In this document: positions 23,001 through 34,967 of the stretch, one piece after another
How positions within the stretch are numbered: the first letter of the stretch is position 1
Layout: every line of letters begins with the position of its first letter
Origin: Leptodontidium sp. MPI-SDFR-AT-0119
Lineage: Eukaryota; Ascomycota; Leotiomycetes; Helotiales; Leptodontidiaceae
Length of the DNA stretch: 64,000 bases
Direction of reading: 5' to 3'
NCBI GenBank assembly: GCA_020726505.1
Contig: JAHLEZ010000001.1
Location: 496,001 to 560,000 of the forward strand
Translations under genes and position numbers: made by a program
The notes under the pieces: model-generated
What the model was told of the DNA's origin: nothing
The model's database searches: none
The model's input: only the letters and a program-made list of their open reading frames with translations

Positions 23001-26000
23001 ACATGGGGGAAGACTAAATCGGCCACATGGTGACCCTGTAGCTTCAAGGATTGTCTCAAGCAAGTGAAACGTGAAAATGCGGGGGACAAGCAAGTCCCTC
23101 TATACCCCCCTCGCTCTTATCGATTCTGGATCGACTTAAGAAAGCCATCTTAAGAGTAGTCAAGCCCCTCACTTGAGTGCCTTTCAGGCACCTATTTCCG
23201 AGTAATATTAATTTAGCCGACGAATCATTATCATAGTACCGCAATCGAACCCATGCAGGGTCGATATCTGCCGCAGCGTATGACCTGAAGCCTCAACTAA
23301 TCGACAATCGCTAATTATCGTTCCTGGCTGCCTGGCTCCTTTGAGCCAAGATTTGAGAGGATGATAGAAGCCCAGTCAAGGTGGTGTCAAAAATTGCCTT
23401 TTCTTGGTTCCAAAACACGTCGTCGCTAGAATTTGTTGTTCGTAGAAACGCTGAACTTCATTGCGGGGTAACAGTATCAGAGTACGAAGCCAACGACGCA
23501 TAATTGTATGATGTTAAGGCCCCCTGGAAACCGAAGCGGGTCGATTGACAACTCAGCTGAAGTCGGCGAGTTTCTGAAACTGTAAGCAGGGCCAAGGCCA
23601 TAGATGTCTGGAAATTGACCGTCGTAACCACAGCTTCTGTTCTGTGGAGCCAGAGGTGGCCGCAAGATTTCGAAAAAGGGAGTTGCGTAGAAGCGTTCGC
23701 TTGAAACGGATGAACCTGCAGAATATTGTTCCAAACAAAGTCTTAAATCGACACGATATCATATCCACGACCTCAATTATAGCATCATAAGACCGCCATT
23801 GTGCTCTAGTCAGGGGAGCACGGTATAGTTGCAAGTTGTAGCGGTTACAGCGGCGAGTATTGATTGAGAGGGCTCCTGGTGCTCATGGACGGCTGGTAGT
23901 CGTGGTGTGAGCAGCATGCTGCCGATAACGATTCCTTTATTAAGGCCCAAAGCACCGAGAAGTCTGGCGAGGCTTCCGGAAAACTGTGACGGAAATTGCG
24001 AGTTCACTCTGAGATCCATGGAGATTGGAGGTATCGAGATCAAGTATTCTGCATCCATGTTAGCATTAGCAGAAAATTTCTCCCTTTCCTAGTGGGAAGC
24101 GTCGTGAAGCTTGGGGCGGGCAACTGATTGCGTCGCCGCATTTCGTAGAGGTTAGGCTACGCGAACAGTGCCATCATCCACTGCTAATCGTTCACTGGAT
24201 GAGAAGATTGCACATGATAGAGCTCACCCGGGCTATGTTTCGGTTTCAAAACAAAAGACTAGCTTGTCTCTAGAGCTGCAAGCTGTTCCTGACGACTTCA
24301 TGGAGGCTGTGATATGGGCACAGTAGCTGCAGTGTTGCTTCGGGCCTTGGCTAGATAATATCATGATACCATCTTTCTTGCGCCTGCTATTAACAAGGAA
24401 CATGGGCTGTCTGTTTAGCAATAGCATCTAAGTATACCAGGCTGACCGCATTTGCAAATTGCAATACAACCTATCTCCCGTCAACTTCCTGGGGGTTTCT
24501 GGCACAGTGCGGAACTTCTTCCCATTCTGGATTTGAACAGAACCTACGGCTCATGATGTGGTCAAAGGTCGTATGAGTAGCATGCAAACCACGCCCATTG
24601 CCTCGCGATACGCAGAGAAGGTTTGTATTCTACCAGCAGCGTAGTTTCGCAGTGATTGAGAGGCCAATGTTCTCTTGAAGTGTTGAGCAAAGAGATTGCC
24701 GAACAGCGTAGGCCATTCATTTCCTTGGCTAACATGAAATCACCGAATCCGAGCTTCTCCGGATGAGCGGTTTGGTGTGATTATTGGTGGTGACGCCGAA
24801 ATCCGTGGCTCACAGCTAGGTTTTGAGGCCCATGGAAATATGAAGGAAACAGACTTCCCATCGAATTGCAGCCAACCCTCACCGCATCTCAGAGAGATCC
24901 AAACTCGACTTCCAAGGTGCGATACACCACCTTGAGCCTTTCTTGTTTACCATTTTGGATTGGATCCATGGTCACCCCCCCCCCCCCCCCCCCCCCCCCT
25001 TTTCTTCTCCCGAGAGTCCCGTTGAGACATGGATTTTTGAAAGTAATGTCTGATTAAGAACTCCACTCCACTCGGCGAATCCAAAACAGTCGGTTCCTGT
25101 CGAACTTAGTATTGAGCTGCGTGCATCTGGTTGCTCATTTCCCCCAAGTCGCTCCTCGTCTGCTCCTCGTTGACGTGCAATGTGAGCAGCGTAACGCAGC
25201 TCTGCCTAGCCCCCACCTCTGAACAAATTCTCGTGATGATCACCCTGCCTGCATGTCGGTTAGGTGGCTACCACCGAGAGTTTCCTTGGCAGGTACAGTA
25301 CAACAGCATCATATTTCGAGAAATGTTCCTTCATCTCCAGACTGGCATTGGATCACTCTGACTTTCTCGTAGAATTCTGATATCTTCGTTTCCGACGTGG
25401 GCAGAATCGGGCTCGAAAGGATTGCCCATAGGTTTTGCTCCTGTCAGGATATTGGAAGATGGTTTCTCGACAGATTGCGCTTGGCTGGAGGCATAGATTT
25501 ATTTGCCTTCCATTGTGCGTCTGTGACAAGCCATCTTTGAGGTCGTTGAAATAAGATTGAGGCCGTCGAGTCTTTGGGTTGCAATGATGGTGGAGTTCCA
25601 ATTTGAATGCCGCCAGTGGATGGAAAAAGAAAGAGAGGATGTGATTGAGGGAGTGGGAGTGGGAGTGGAGGAAATTGTTCTGGTGCGTGGGGGTCGATGT
25701 CGATGTCGAATGCTGCTGTGTTGTTCCTGACTAGCACCGCAATGGGATTGGTGCTGGAAGTAGGTAATTTACAGTACAGTAGCGCAGTGTGGGGGAAGGG
25801 ACGGGCCTGGCTGGAGCTTGGGCTTCAAACCTCCAGTCACCACCCCTCCCTCCCTCGCCTTTTCTCCCCTTCACTTCTCTTTCTCACTATCTCTCTTGAT
25901 TCTCCTCAACCTTCAATTCTCACTCGACCTTTCTGCACTGCTCTCCCAGACTCTTATCTCTCGCTTGGTATGATCTTCTCGCAACATCAAGACACATTGC

Positions 26001-26029
26001 GGCCCTCCCCGGCCTCTGTCGACCCTACC
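20054..26029. other. 6-kb divergent intergenic region
   Basis: The region separates the divergently transcribed Zn2Cys6 factor and HEI10-like gene. It therefore holds both promoters, with room for a long 5' leader on the regulator. Low-complexity tracts include GCAGAA/GAAGCA repeats near 20250, a poly-A run near 21000 and a 25-C homopolymer at 24975-24999. The longest ORFs (22085-22585 on plus, 22683-23093 on minus) show no recognisable domain and were not accepted as genes. A small undetected gene is possible. Confidence 0.45.
24975..24999. repeat. 25-base poly-C homopolymer
   Basis: Twenty-five uninterrupted C residues follow GGTCA and precede TTTTCTTCTCC. Such tracts are rare in fungal genomes, and homopolymer length is error-prone in sequencing, so the exact count is uncertain. 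Confidence 0.85.
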
Positions 26030-27499
26030 ATGGAATTCACACTCCGTTGCAATGTACTGAAGTGTCGCAAAGAAGTCACTGGTCTTGCTGTGGTCACAAC
26101 ATGCAGGTGAGCTGGGAGAAAGCTGTCGCTTCTAGGGCATTTCAAATGGCTAGCTAATATGGTCATCCCATATATAGTCATGTCTATTGCCCTGATTGCG
26201 CAAACTACTTGCAACTTGCCAGCGTTCGTGAAGGCCAGCGTCCTATCTGCCCAGCTTGCGACACACAACTCTCGAACCCCGACGATGCCATCATGACGAA
26301 CCTCAATCCCACCGAAGACTACAAGGCCAGCGTTCTCTGCGGACTGAGCCCGACCGTGATTATGGAATGTGCTGGAAGAGCTCTGAACTTTTGGGCCTAC
26401 CAGACCACTTCTGAGATGTTCGTGATAGCTGGAATTGATGAAGTGAACCTCTTGCTGATGATCCCAGTACCTACCAAGCATACCTGGCGAAGAGTTTGAC
26501 CGACAAGTACAACATGCTGAATACGCAAGTTGATAAGGTTGTCCACGACGCCAATGGCGAGATTTCCAGCTTGCGCAACACAATCTCAAGTACTGTGTCT
26601 CTCAGACACTCCAAAAATGCTTGCTAATGTCCGAGGCAGGCTTGCAGGTAGAACAGAACAATCTCCAAAGAAAGAATGAAGAGATCACCATTTCTCTACG
26701 TGAAAAGACTCGCAAGAATTTGCAGACACAGGAGCTATATGACAAATTGAAGCGTCGAGCCATGCTAGGCCAGGTTCAAGATGCAGCCTCGGATGAAGTT
26801 GACAACGCCATTCAAGCCTCGGCAGCTGCGAATCACTTTGTTGATAAAATTGGCAATCAGAATATGCGACCACCACCACCACCTCTCTTTTCTGGACAAC
26901 AAAATACTGGCATTCAGCGAACGGGTGCTACAGGTCATGTTGGAATGGGTCCGCCTCAGATGACAGGTGCTGGAGATTCTGGATGGGGTAGCTTCAGCAC
27001 TCGAGGAAGCATCAATCGTAGGAATTCTGCAACGCGATTCTTGAGGTACATTCCTAACATAGCTTTAACAGATAATCCCCCCATGCAAACGCCCTCATCT
27101 CACCGCCAAAATTCAGGTTCTTATCCTATGCAAGGAGTTGGACTTGGTCTACAGACCAGGGGCATTTCTGCAACACCCCAAACACTTCACCGAGTCTCTC
27201 CACGTCTGCCTTTTGCAAATGTCAGTGGAAACAATCAGGGTCTTTCTGGCTTCACTGGTTATGGTATGAGCGCTGGTCTCAAAGTCAGTAATCCAACAGG
27301 AGCTACCAAACCCGGAGCGGCTAGACCTGCGATGAGATCCAGAGGTTTATCATATTCACATCTTCCAAGTATACCTTTAATTGACATTTCCGCAGTGGCC
27401 CAAAGAAATAGCTCAGGAGGCATTTCTACAACCCAGAACCCGGCTTCTGGCGCTACTCCAGCTACGAACATGTTCTCCAACGCAAACAGTCTCCACTGA
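26030..27499 (+). CDS. HEI10/CCNB1IP1-like RING E3 ligase
   Basis: Four exons (26030-26106, 26178-26417, 26468-26589, 26640-27499) give 432 aa with matching phases. An N-terminal C3HC4 RING uses Cys7, Cys12, Cys25, His27, Cys30, Cys33, Cys50 and Cys53. A Lys/Glu/Gln-rich coiled coil follows at about residues 110-190, containing LAKSLTDKYNMLN and LQTQELYDKLKRRAMLGQ. The long tail is Ser/Asn/Gly/Pro-rich. This order is that of CCNB1IP1/HEI10, an E3-like protein that helps choose crossover sites in meiosis, so a nuclear meiotic role is likely here by family. The ATG at 26030 has a strong context (ACCATGG); an in-frame ATG at 25970 would add 20 residues. Exon 2 ends at an atypical GTTCGT donor, required to keep frame into YQAYLAK. 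Confidence 0.82.
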
Positions 27500-27832
27500 C
27501 TTCGACCTGAAATATTGCTACACATCTTGTTCTACATTGCTAATTTTAGGCGACTAACAAACCGCTGAGGTGGTGGAACAATGTCCTTATGCTATTCTTT
27601 TTGTTTCCTTGCTAGCTAGCCGAAAGAATTCTGCCAATCCCATTATTCGGAAGAGTATATTCCTTTGTCTCCATAACAGTGCCTAGGTACAGCAAAAGCT
27701 GGTGCTTTGTCACTGTTCTGTTCTGAACAAGAACACCAGTTCACCTTATAGTAGCACAATTCCGACGCCACTTTTTTTCTCCCTTCTCTTCTCTTCAGTT
27801 GAACTTCTGTGAAGTCCTCCCACATTTTTGAA

Positions 27833-27965
27833 GTCCTCCTTCCTGTTCTAACTCCTCCCTCCTGTTCTAACTCCTTCCTCCTGTTCTAACTCCTCCCTCC
27901 TGTTCTAACTCCTCCCTCCTGTTCTAACTCCTCCCTCCTGTTCGTACTCCTCCCTCCTGTCCCGA
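27833..27965. repeat. Seven 19-bp tandem repeats upstream of coiled-coil gene
   Basis: Seven adjacent 19-bp units with the consensus CTCCTCCCTCCTGTTCTAA run from 27833 to 27965. The inner units are identical or differ by one base; the outer units have two to four changes. The array is purely pyrimidine-rich except for the GTTCTAA part, and it ends 66 bp before the ATG at 28032, so it probably lies in the core promoter or 5' UTR. There are no spacers, so it is not a CRISPR array. Confidence 0.93.
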
Positions 27966-28031
27966 CTCCTCGCCTTTTCCGCCTTCAAATCTAACACCAA
28001 AACCGTGTAAGTGTATTTCCCAACATCCAAG

Positions 28032-29813
28032 ATGCAGTCCCGACAAACAACAACACGTTTCCCTGGCCACTCCAACTCACTTCGGCGGGTGAGAGGCTTG
28101 TCGAGCCTCCAAAACCAAGCACTTGCAGCATCACAAAGGGACTCGATTCCCTTGGACGACCCAACGATGCTGATGGTCCCGAGGGCACCGAGTCCTCGAC
28201 TAAGCCATGGCAGCAGTGTCATCGACTTTTCCTCGCGCGTGCTTCAAGGAGCAACCGCCTCTCCTGAAACGTCACCTCCGCTGGAGGTCAGTCGAGCTAC
28301 ACCGTCCACCGAGTCCCAAATCGTCCAACCAACATCTAATCCGAACAACCCAGACACAACCAGCCAGCCATCCAGGGCCCGACGCCACAACTCGAGATCA
28401 TCACAGCATCGAAGAGCCTACGCTATGGATGGGTTTGTCTACGCTTCAGGCCCTACTGGTTCTCGCGTGTCAGTCCCGTGTCTCAACAACGTCCTGAGCA
28501 AACCCCCACGACGAGCCCTCAAGCCTACCCACCGCTCTCTCCGCTCTCGCTTCAAGACCTTCGCTCGCAGCCTGATGTTTCGTAGAAGAGCCTCTGCAGT
28601 GCAAAAACGCCTACAAATCTCTTCTCCCTTCAACCCCATCCACATGTACGAGGACCCTGTAAGTGGTGGCCACCTGGAAATGGTCAGATACCCTAACTTG
28701 GTCGTCGAGGTCCCGGCCCCAAGGAACCAGCCGTCCCTCATAGGCGTAGAAGGCCCAGACAGACCTCAGACCCGAGCTGGGTGGGAAGCAGAGGGAAGCA
28801 TGGACCCACTCCGATCCAACATTCAAGAAACAAGGTCACTCAAACTAGCAAATTCAACCACCTCTCAACGCCACAACAAAAAAGACGAGATCTCCCGTCT
28901 TCTGAAGGACAACTCTCGTCTCCGACAGGAGATCGTCCGCTTACAAGAGCTACATAAGGTACAACTCACTCAGGTGCAGGAGAAGCATGAATTCCAGCTC
29001 GTTCAGAAGAAAGAAGCTTACCACATGGAGATCAACCAGGAGCGAATCCGAAGCGATCACTATGAGAACAAGTGCAAGAATATCACAATCGAGAGCAAAT
29101 CTCGAGAAACGCAGCTCAAAAGTCGATCGGTCAAGGACCAGTTCAGAACACTGAAGAACGACATTGTAGTGCTTGAGGCGAGGCTCGTAGCGGAGCAAGT
29201 CAAGTCGAGTAATCGTCTTGCTCACTGTAATCACTACAAGATGATGTACGAGATGGAGATTGATAGACAAGCTCAAGCGGCGGCTGCTGCGGCTGCCACT
29301 GCAGTGTCAGTTTCTACCCCAGTAGTTCAAGCAAAAGTCACTCTACGGGGTGGTGGTTCTCAGCGCGAATCTGAGGTGAGTGTAGCTCAGCCTGAGCTGA
29401 ACCCCTATCCTGAACCTCAACGATCGAATATCATCGCCGGACCATGCAGAGCAGACATCATGTTCCCGGCATCAATGGAAGCAGAGAATACTTTCACCGA
29501 GACTAGCCTAGCAGAGCCCATGTCCGTGTCAGCGACTGCGACCACGACAGCCGTTCGCACGGTCTCGGTTCGTGAACTCCCCTTGCCGCTCTCCACATCC
29601 CCGTGCGTGGTGAATGGTAATGGTAGGTGTTTCCAAGTAGAGGTTACAGCTCAATTCCCTCTCACCATCACTAACTCACCACAACCCTCTGAGTTTGGGC
29701 AGCTTGATGATGCGCTCCTCGAGGATGTGGAAACGGATGTGATCGCGAGACTCGATACCTGGGGAAGGCGTAGTATGCCGGAATTGGGATTGGTGGATCC
29801 GAGGTCTGCGTGA
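28032..29813 (+). CDS. Uncharacterised coiled-coil protein, 593 aa
   Basis: This single-exon ORF starts at the ATG at 28032 (CCAAGATGCAG). Residues 1-200 are basic and Ser/Pro/Arg-rich, with clusters such as RRALKPTHRSLRSRFK and RRRASAVQKR that could bind nucleic acid or act as nuclear signals. Residues about 283-413 form a long charged heptad region with LLKDNSRLRQEIVRLQELH, a likely dimerising coiled coil. An Ala-rich run (AAAAAAATA) and a disordered acidic tail follow. I recognise no domain and propose no function. The 19-bp array upstream is a conspicuous promoter-proximal feature. The 3' end faces the amine oxidase pseudogene. Confidence 0.7.
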   Translation: MQSRQTTTRFPGHSNSLRRVRGLSSLQNQALAASQRDSIPLDDPTMLMVPRAPSPRLSHGSSVIDFSSRVLQGATASPETSPPLEVSRATPSTESQIVQPTSNPNNPDTTSQPSRARRHNSRSSQHRRAYAMDGFVYASGPTGSRVSVPCLNNVLSKPPRRALKPTHRSLRSRFKTFARSLMFRRRASAVQKRLQISSPFNPIHMYEDPVSGGHLEMVRYPNLVVEVPAPRNQPSLIGVEGPDRPQTRAGWEAEGSMDPLRSNIQETRSLKLANSTTSQRHNKKDEISRLLKDNSRLRQEIVRLQELHKVQLTQVQEKHEFQLVQKKEAYHMEINQERIRSDHYENKCKNITIESKSRETQLKSRSVKDQFRTLKNDIVVLEARLVAEQVKSSNRLAHCNHYKMMYEMEIDRQAQAAAAAAATAVSVSTPVVQAKVTLRGGGSQRESEVSVAQPELNPYPEPQRSNIIAGPCRADIMFPASMEAENTFTETSLAEPMSVSATATTTAVRTVSVRELPLPLSTSPCVVNGNGRCFQVEVTAQFPLTITNSPQPSEFGQLDDALLEDVETDVIARLDTWGRRSMPELGLVDPRSA

Positions 29814-30780
29814 ATGAGAGATTAAGGAATGCAATGGATGCAATGGAATGAATTGAAATTGGAATAAGGAATGAAGAGACCCCAAGAGATCCAGTCCTCT
29901 TCATTCTATAAGGAGGAAGGAAGAAATGGATGGATACGAAGAAATAGGGAATGAAGAGCTCGAGAGAGGTCCTCTTTATTCCCGGGGGAAAAAGCAGAGA
30001 TGGATACAAAGACGAAGAAGGAGAAGGAATTTGGCAGCCAAGAAAGGAGTAGTCGCCAAGACAACTCTGGCAATAACAGGACGGCACTCATGAAGAAGAA
30101 AAGGGAGGATAAGGGAGGACGAAGAAAACGATTACCTTCGAGCTGGACTCGTAGTGAAGTTCAATAGGATGAAAGAGAGGATTTGGATTTGGATTGGGAT
30201 TGGGATTGAGATCTAGAGAGATGGTGCGTGGCGGGGCGAGATGGTTTGATTTGAGATACCCGGCCTTTAGGTGCCATTTGTTTGGTTATCTATCTAACCT
30301 GGATACTCACCAATCTTTACTTACTTATCTTATCCATAACCTATCTATCCATGACCTACCTATTATCTATCCCTGTACAAACTCTTGCGACCTGGATACT
30401 TTCCTTGAGTGTAGTGTATGTGGGAGGATGACCTTCCACAAATGAATGTATACGGAACCATTTACATAGTACTGAATGAAGTCAGTAACTGCCTCTGCCG
30501 CTTTGCGTAGCTGCTTGCAAAAGAAGGTGGAGGGAGGCGAAGCATTTCACATGTGCTTTATTCACGGTCCTGAAAACCCCCCCTACAGTATCTGCAAATT
30601 ATAGTTTTCGGATAGAACACCTGTCGAGAGAGTAGGAGGAGACCTGAAGGTGTACAAGTCCCATTCTAGCGAGATATGTCACATAATTCTTAGATACAAA
30701 TACTCCAAACGACAAAAGAAAACACCCTCCTTTTTTTCATGCTGCCAGCCATTCATTAATCAGGTTATGATTTTTCACAA
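29814..30780. other. Intergenic, purine-rich, no gene seen
   Basis: Purine-rich text at 29815-30120 contains two similar GAATGAAGAG...CTCTTCATTC/CTCTTTATTC passages. GGATTT/GGATTG repeats lie near 30180-30207. No coding or RNA feature was recognised. It is flanked by two converging 3' ends. Confidence 0.5.
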
Positions 30781-32496
30781 CTACTCCTTCATCGTCTTCT
30801 CATCAAAAAATGCCATAACCTCATCCGCGGCCCTATACCCCGCCCCATCAGCACCTTCCAAGTACCCCTCCCACTCAAGAGCCGTCTCCCCACCTCCAAA
30901 ATGCACACAAGTACGGCTCTCTCAGAGCCGCCCTATACTTAGCCAACTGTCCCAGATCCATCGCCGAAGTCGGGGCACCGAAAATGAATTCCTCTCTCGT
31001 CCACACCATTTCATTATACTCAAGAACATCAAGTGCAAGGCGCCCGTTCTCCCCTCCCACCATTTCTGCGAGGTGGTTGATGATCGCTTCCTATTGTGAC
31101 AAGGCTGAGAGTTTCATGCCAATCCCTAGCTATATTCCCCGTGGTGAAGAAAGCGAGTGAATACTGCCTTAACGACGCATCTGACAATATCCCACGAGAA
31201 CCGGGTGGGTCCTTTGAAGCCGACGAATTTTCCGACTAGCCCGAGATCATTCCACCAGGATTTGCTCTAGGTTAAGATGACTTTGGCGTAGATCCCTGGT
31301 AGAGTTCGAGATACGAGGGCGATTTTGGCGGGTGGGAGAGGGGGTTGGAATTTAATTTAGTCGTAGGTGTTGGTTGGGATTACGAGGATCACTTTATGCG
31401 TCTTGATGCGGTTGTCGGTGGAGGTGGTGACGAGTGTTTGATCGCCATATTGGGAAATCCCTTCGACGGGTGTGTTTAGGAAAATAGTACCGGGCTTCAT
31501 GGAGGTGGCAAGACCGGTGGCAATGGCGGATGTTCCTAGAGGAGAGGTTGTTTCTGTCAGGTCTTGAAATATGATTATATGCAGGCGCCAGTGAAATTGA
31601 ACGTATTCTTAGTTTCTTACCTTGTTTGACTTTTAGTGATTGAGCACCTAGCTCCCCTTCGCTTGTAATGCTCTCATAACTGACCCCGGACTTGATGTAG
31701 TCGAGGAAGTAATGGATACCAACCTCACCGGGCTCCCGTCCAACCACCGCGGTCGTGAGGTGGCTGGCCAAGGCATCAATGAATGGATCACGAATACCTT
31801 GCTTCCCTACCCATTCCAGCACAGAAACATCTTCTTCTCCAGGAAAATCGTCGAACTTTCGAATACCTCTTGCTTCAGCTCCAGAATGAATACAACCTAT
31901 CAGGGCTTGTATCTTCTTCTTGACTTCAGGTTCGGTGATCATGTAGATAGATAGCTCAGTCAGTGAATTTTAAAATTTTGTATCAGAGGGAGAGGTCAAC
32001 TACTTACATTGCCCATGCCGCCACGCACAACATTTCCATTTGCATCTTGAAAGATTTCCTCGCCGGTTATGTATTGTTCTATCAAGTCCAACTTGAATTG
32101 CTTGGCAAGTGCGTAAACCCGCGGCTGCGTCGTCTTGTTGATCTAAGTTGCACCAAGTTCCACCACACCAGGCCCGCTCTGGAGCTGTTGCGTTCAACTC
32201 CGTCCGCCAATTCGGTGTTTGGCTTCTAGCAGTACTGTCTTCAGACGTGATCTTTGAGCTTTGTGAGCGGCCACGAGACCATAAAAGCCAGCTCCAATGA
32301 CAACCACAAATTATTTTCCCTTGCCCCCAACGAGGAAGTAGGTGATGGAATACTGTTTATCTTTCACCTAGACATCGTCTGAAATGCATCGGTCGAGGGT
32401 GCTCTCGAAACGGAAAGATCGAACAACGTCGAGAGCAAACACCCGCACCCGTGAACTGGAGACCAACGAACGACCTTCGACAATGACCTTAGTCAT
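30781..32496 (-). pseudogene. Flavin amine oxidase pseudogene with six stops
   Basis: The minus-strand reading shows a flavin monoamine oxidase from end to end. It has the dinucleotide-binding loop VVVIGAGFYGL near 32300, EAKHRIGGRS, VELGAT, then FDDFPGEEDVSVLEWVGKQG, IHYFLDYIKSGVSYESITS, a spliced TSAIATGLATSMKPGTIF, EMVWTREEFIFGAPTSAM, and the C-terminal FAD-contact block GGGETALEWEGYLEGA. In-frame stops lie at 32368-32370, 32311-32313, 32194-32196, 32143-32145, 31357-31359 and 31267-31269. Two of these replace Trp residues that are nearly invariant in the family (RxGGRxW and GAxWI), and both are explained by single G-to-A changes, as RIP produces. Intact members oxidise amines with FAD and release hydrogen peroxide. 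This copy is inactive unless it functions as a transcript. Confidence 0.87.
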
Positions 32497-32963
32497 ACGT
32501 TTCAGAGGATTTCTGGACGAATCTCAGGAGGAGTAAGCAAAGGTAGAGCATGCACGTAGCCAAGGTAAAATTCTTTTTACATACACGAGAGGAGGAGCAA
32601 CAAATCAGAGCTGCAGTAGGCCGTGCAGGCTCAAAACGCTGTGTAACCCAGAGTACCCCGGATTTCACATGACAACGCCTACTGGCAAGCCAGAGCTGAA
32701 ATCGATTGCCTGATCCAGAGAGCTATGCAGCGCTCATAAGCTCACACTTCCCCAACATACTCCATACTTGCGTAGCTTCTTTCATTCCTCCTTTTGTTGG
32801 GACAATTACTCCTCCCCCATAGGAAACCTCAATTTGGGATCTCACCCCTCGCTCCTCAGATCAGATCACCTCCATTTCGGCGCCTCCTACGCTCCTCGAG
32901 CATTTTCTGTTTGCCTGGTTCGGAACACATAGCTTTGCCAGTGCCATTGAGTGCCTTTCCACC

Positions 32964-34967
32964 ATGCCTAACATTAAGGGGATCAATGATCCCGAAGTTC
33001 TGTCCATCATTTCGGGGACAACACGAGAGTTTCACAAGTCGCCCATTGCATGGGAAGATAAGCTTCTTTATTTCTTGCTGCCTGACAGGTTTTCAGATAA
33101 TCAAGAGAGTGGCTATCTAGATGCCGTCGGTCAGCTTGTGACAGGCAGGTCGGAATCAATGCGTGAGTCAGAGGACGACGAATGGGAGCTTATAACAAAT
33201 AGTTCGGAATCGATATATCAACCAGGGGATAACGGAAACGCCCTTGACGGTCGCGATGGAGGAAGCACGAAACGTTGGCTTGATGCCGGCGCCAAATTTG
33301 TCGGAGGCAACCTTAATGGTCTGATCAGCAAACTTGGGTACCTCAAACGATTGGGTGTCACGGCCCTCTGGGTTGGCCCGATATTTAAGCAAGTCAAGAA
33401 TTTGGAGACCTATCATGGCTACGGCGTGCAGAACTTTCTCGATGTCGACCCCCGCTTCGGCACGCGCGAGGACCTACAGAATCTTGTCAAGAAAGCTCAT
33501 GATCATGGGATTTTTGTTCTTCTCGACATCATCCTCAACCATAGCGGCAATGTCTTCTCCTATGTCACCGACAACCCAAGCTATAACAACGGCCAAACCT
33601 ACGAGGTCGAAGGGTATTACGACGCGAATCGTAACCCTATTCTCCCCTTTGGTGTCGTCGACGAAGCTCAATATCCTTCCGTTTTCCCCGACGGCGCTAT
33701 CTGGCCCCGTGAAATGCAGGCTGGAAATTGCTTTACCCAGCAAGGACACATTAATAACTGGGATTCTTCCCCAGAGTTCCTCGATGGAGATTTCTTCGAC
33801 CTGAAGGATATCAAGCTGGGTGTAGATGACCCGAACATGTTTACCCCGCAGCCAGCACTCCAAATCCTTTGCCAAGTATACAAATTCTGGATCGCCTTTG
33901 CCGATATTGACGGATACCGCATCGATACTGTCAAGCACATGGGCATAGGGCCAACTCGCCACTTCGCAGCCGCAATGCACGAGTACGCTGCAACGCTTGG
34001 CAAGGACAATTTTCTCCTCATCGGTGAAATCACAGGTGGGAATGTACACCAAACCATGGAATTGACGGGTCTCGACGCGGCATTAGGTATTGGTGGTGTC
34101 CAAGCCAGTTTGTGGCAATTGCCCAAGGGATATGTCGCCCCTTCTGACTATTTCGACCTCTTCCGGAATGCTCGATACTTGGTAGGCTTATTCTCTATAT
34201 ATCTCTTCTTGGCTTCCAGAAGTTCCTTTGCAAGCTAGTGCTGACATGTTGATTAGAAAAGAGGCACGCATACATGGATCCGAAATAAAATCATCACGAT
34301 GGTTGATGACCACGACCAAGTATGGCGCGGAAACAGCAAGGCACGATTCGCGTCTGAAGGACCTGGAGGCAAATTGGTCCTCGCTGCATTGGCCATGAAT
34401 CTTTGCACGCTCGGAATCCCCTGTATCTACTACGGTTCGGAACAAGGTTTCGATGGCCAGGGCGGTAATGATGGCAGAGGCCATTCGGCAGATCAGTATA
34501 TTCGAGAAGCTATGTTTGGCGGCGAGTTTGGTGCTTTCCGGAGCCGCGGGAAGCATTGCTTCGATGAAAGCAACACCATATATGTCGAGGTTGGAAAGGT
34601 CGCCAATGTTCGTAACCAAGAGATTGCACTTCGTCGGGGAAGGCAGTATCTGCGTGAGATCTCTGGTGATGGGGTGCACTTTGGTTTACCGTACAGAATG
34701 GGTGACCGGATTAAGAGTGTTGTTGCATGGTCGAGGATCATCGACAATGTTGAGGTGCTTTGTGCTCTTAACACGGACGAAGCGAACGTGTCAAGTGCTT
34801 GGATTACTGTTGATTCTGGGATTCATCCGAGCGGCTCAGTGCTTAAAAATCTGTATGTTTATCCTGCAGGGCAAGGTACGCAGACCAGTGTGACGGTTGA
34901 GACGAGGAACGGTCGGTCAGTTGTTCAGCTTACTGTACCGCCTGCTGGATTTGTGATTTACAAGTAG
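32964..34967 (+). CDS. Intracellular GH13 alpha-amylase-family enzyme
   Basis: Two exons (32964-34181, 34257-34967; phase 0 intron of 75 nt) encode 642 aa. GH13 regions are clear: DIILNH at 188-193, nucleophile Asp321 in GYRIDTVKH, acid/base Glu355 in LIGEITGG, and His425-Asp426 in MVDDHDQ. Early blocks LYFLLPDRFSD and GGNLNGLISKLGYLKRLGVTALWVGP form the start of the barrel. The last 150 residues contain a beta-rich C domain. There is no signal peptide, so it probably acts inside the cell on glycogen, trehalose-type or alpha-glucan substrates; the exact specificity cannot be read. The overall style (DSSPEFLDGDFFDLKDI) resembles bacterial GH13 subfamilies more than secreted fungal amylases, which hints at old horizontal transfer. 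Start ATG context is ACCATGC. Confidence 0.88.

Noticed and set aside
22683..23093. 136-aa minus-strand ORF
   Set aside because: No recognisable motif, no supporting splice context, and ORFs of this size are expected by chance.
24866..25057. ORF with poly-Pro
   Set aside because: It is created by the C homopolymer rather than by coding selection.
27042..27075. Mini-intron in the HEI10-like last exon (GTACAT...ACAG)
   Set aside because: It would be only about 26 nt, below usable intron size, and the frame is open without splicing.
27833..27965. CRISPR-like array
   Set aside because: Units are directly adjacent without unique spacers, and the genome is fungal.
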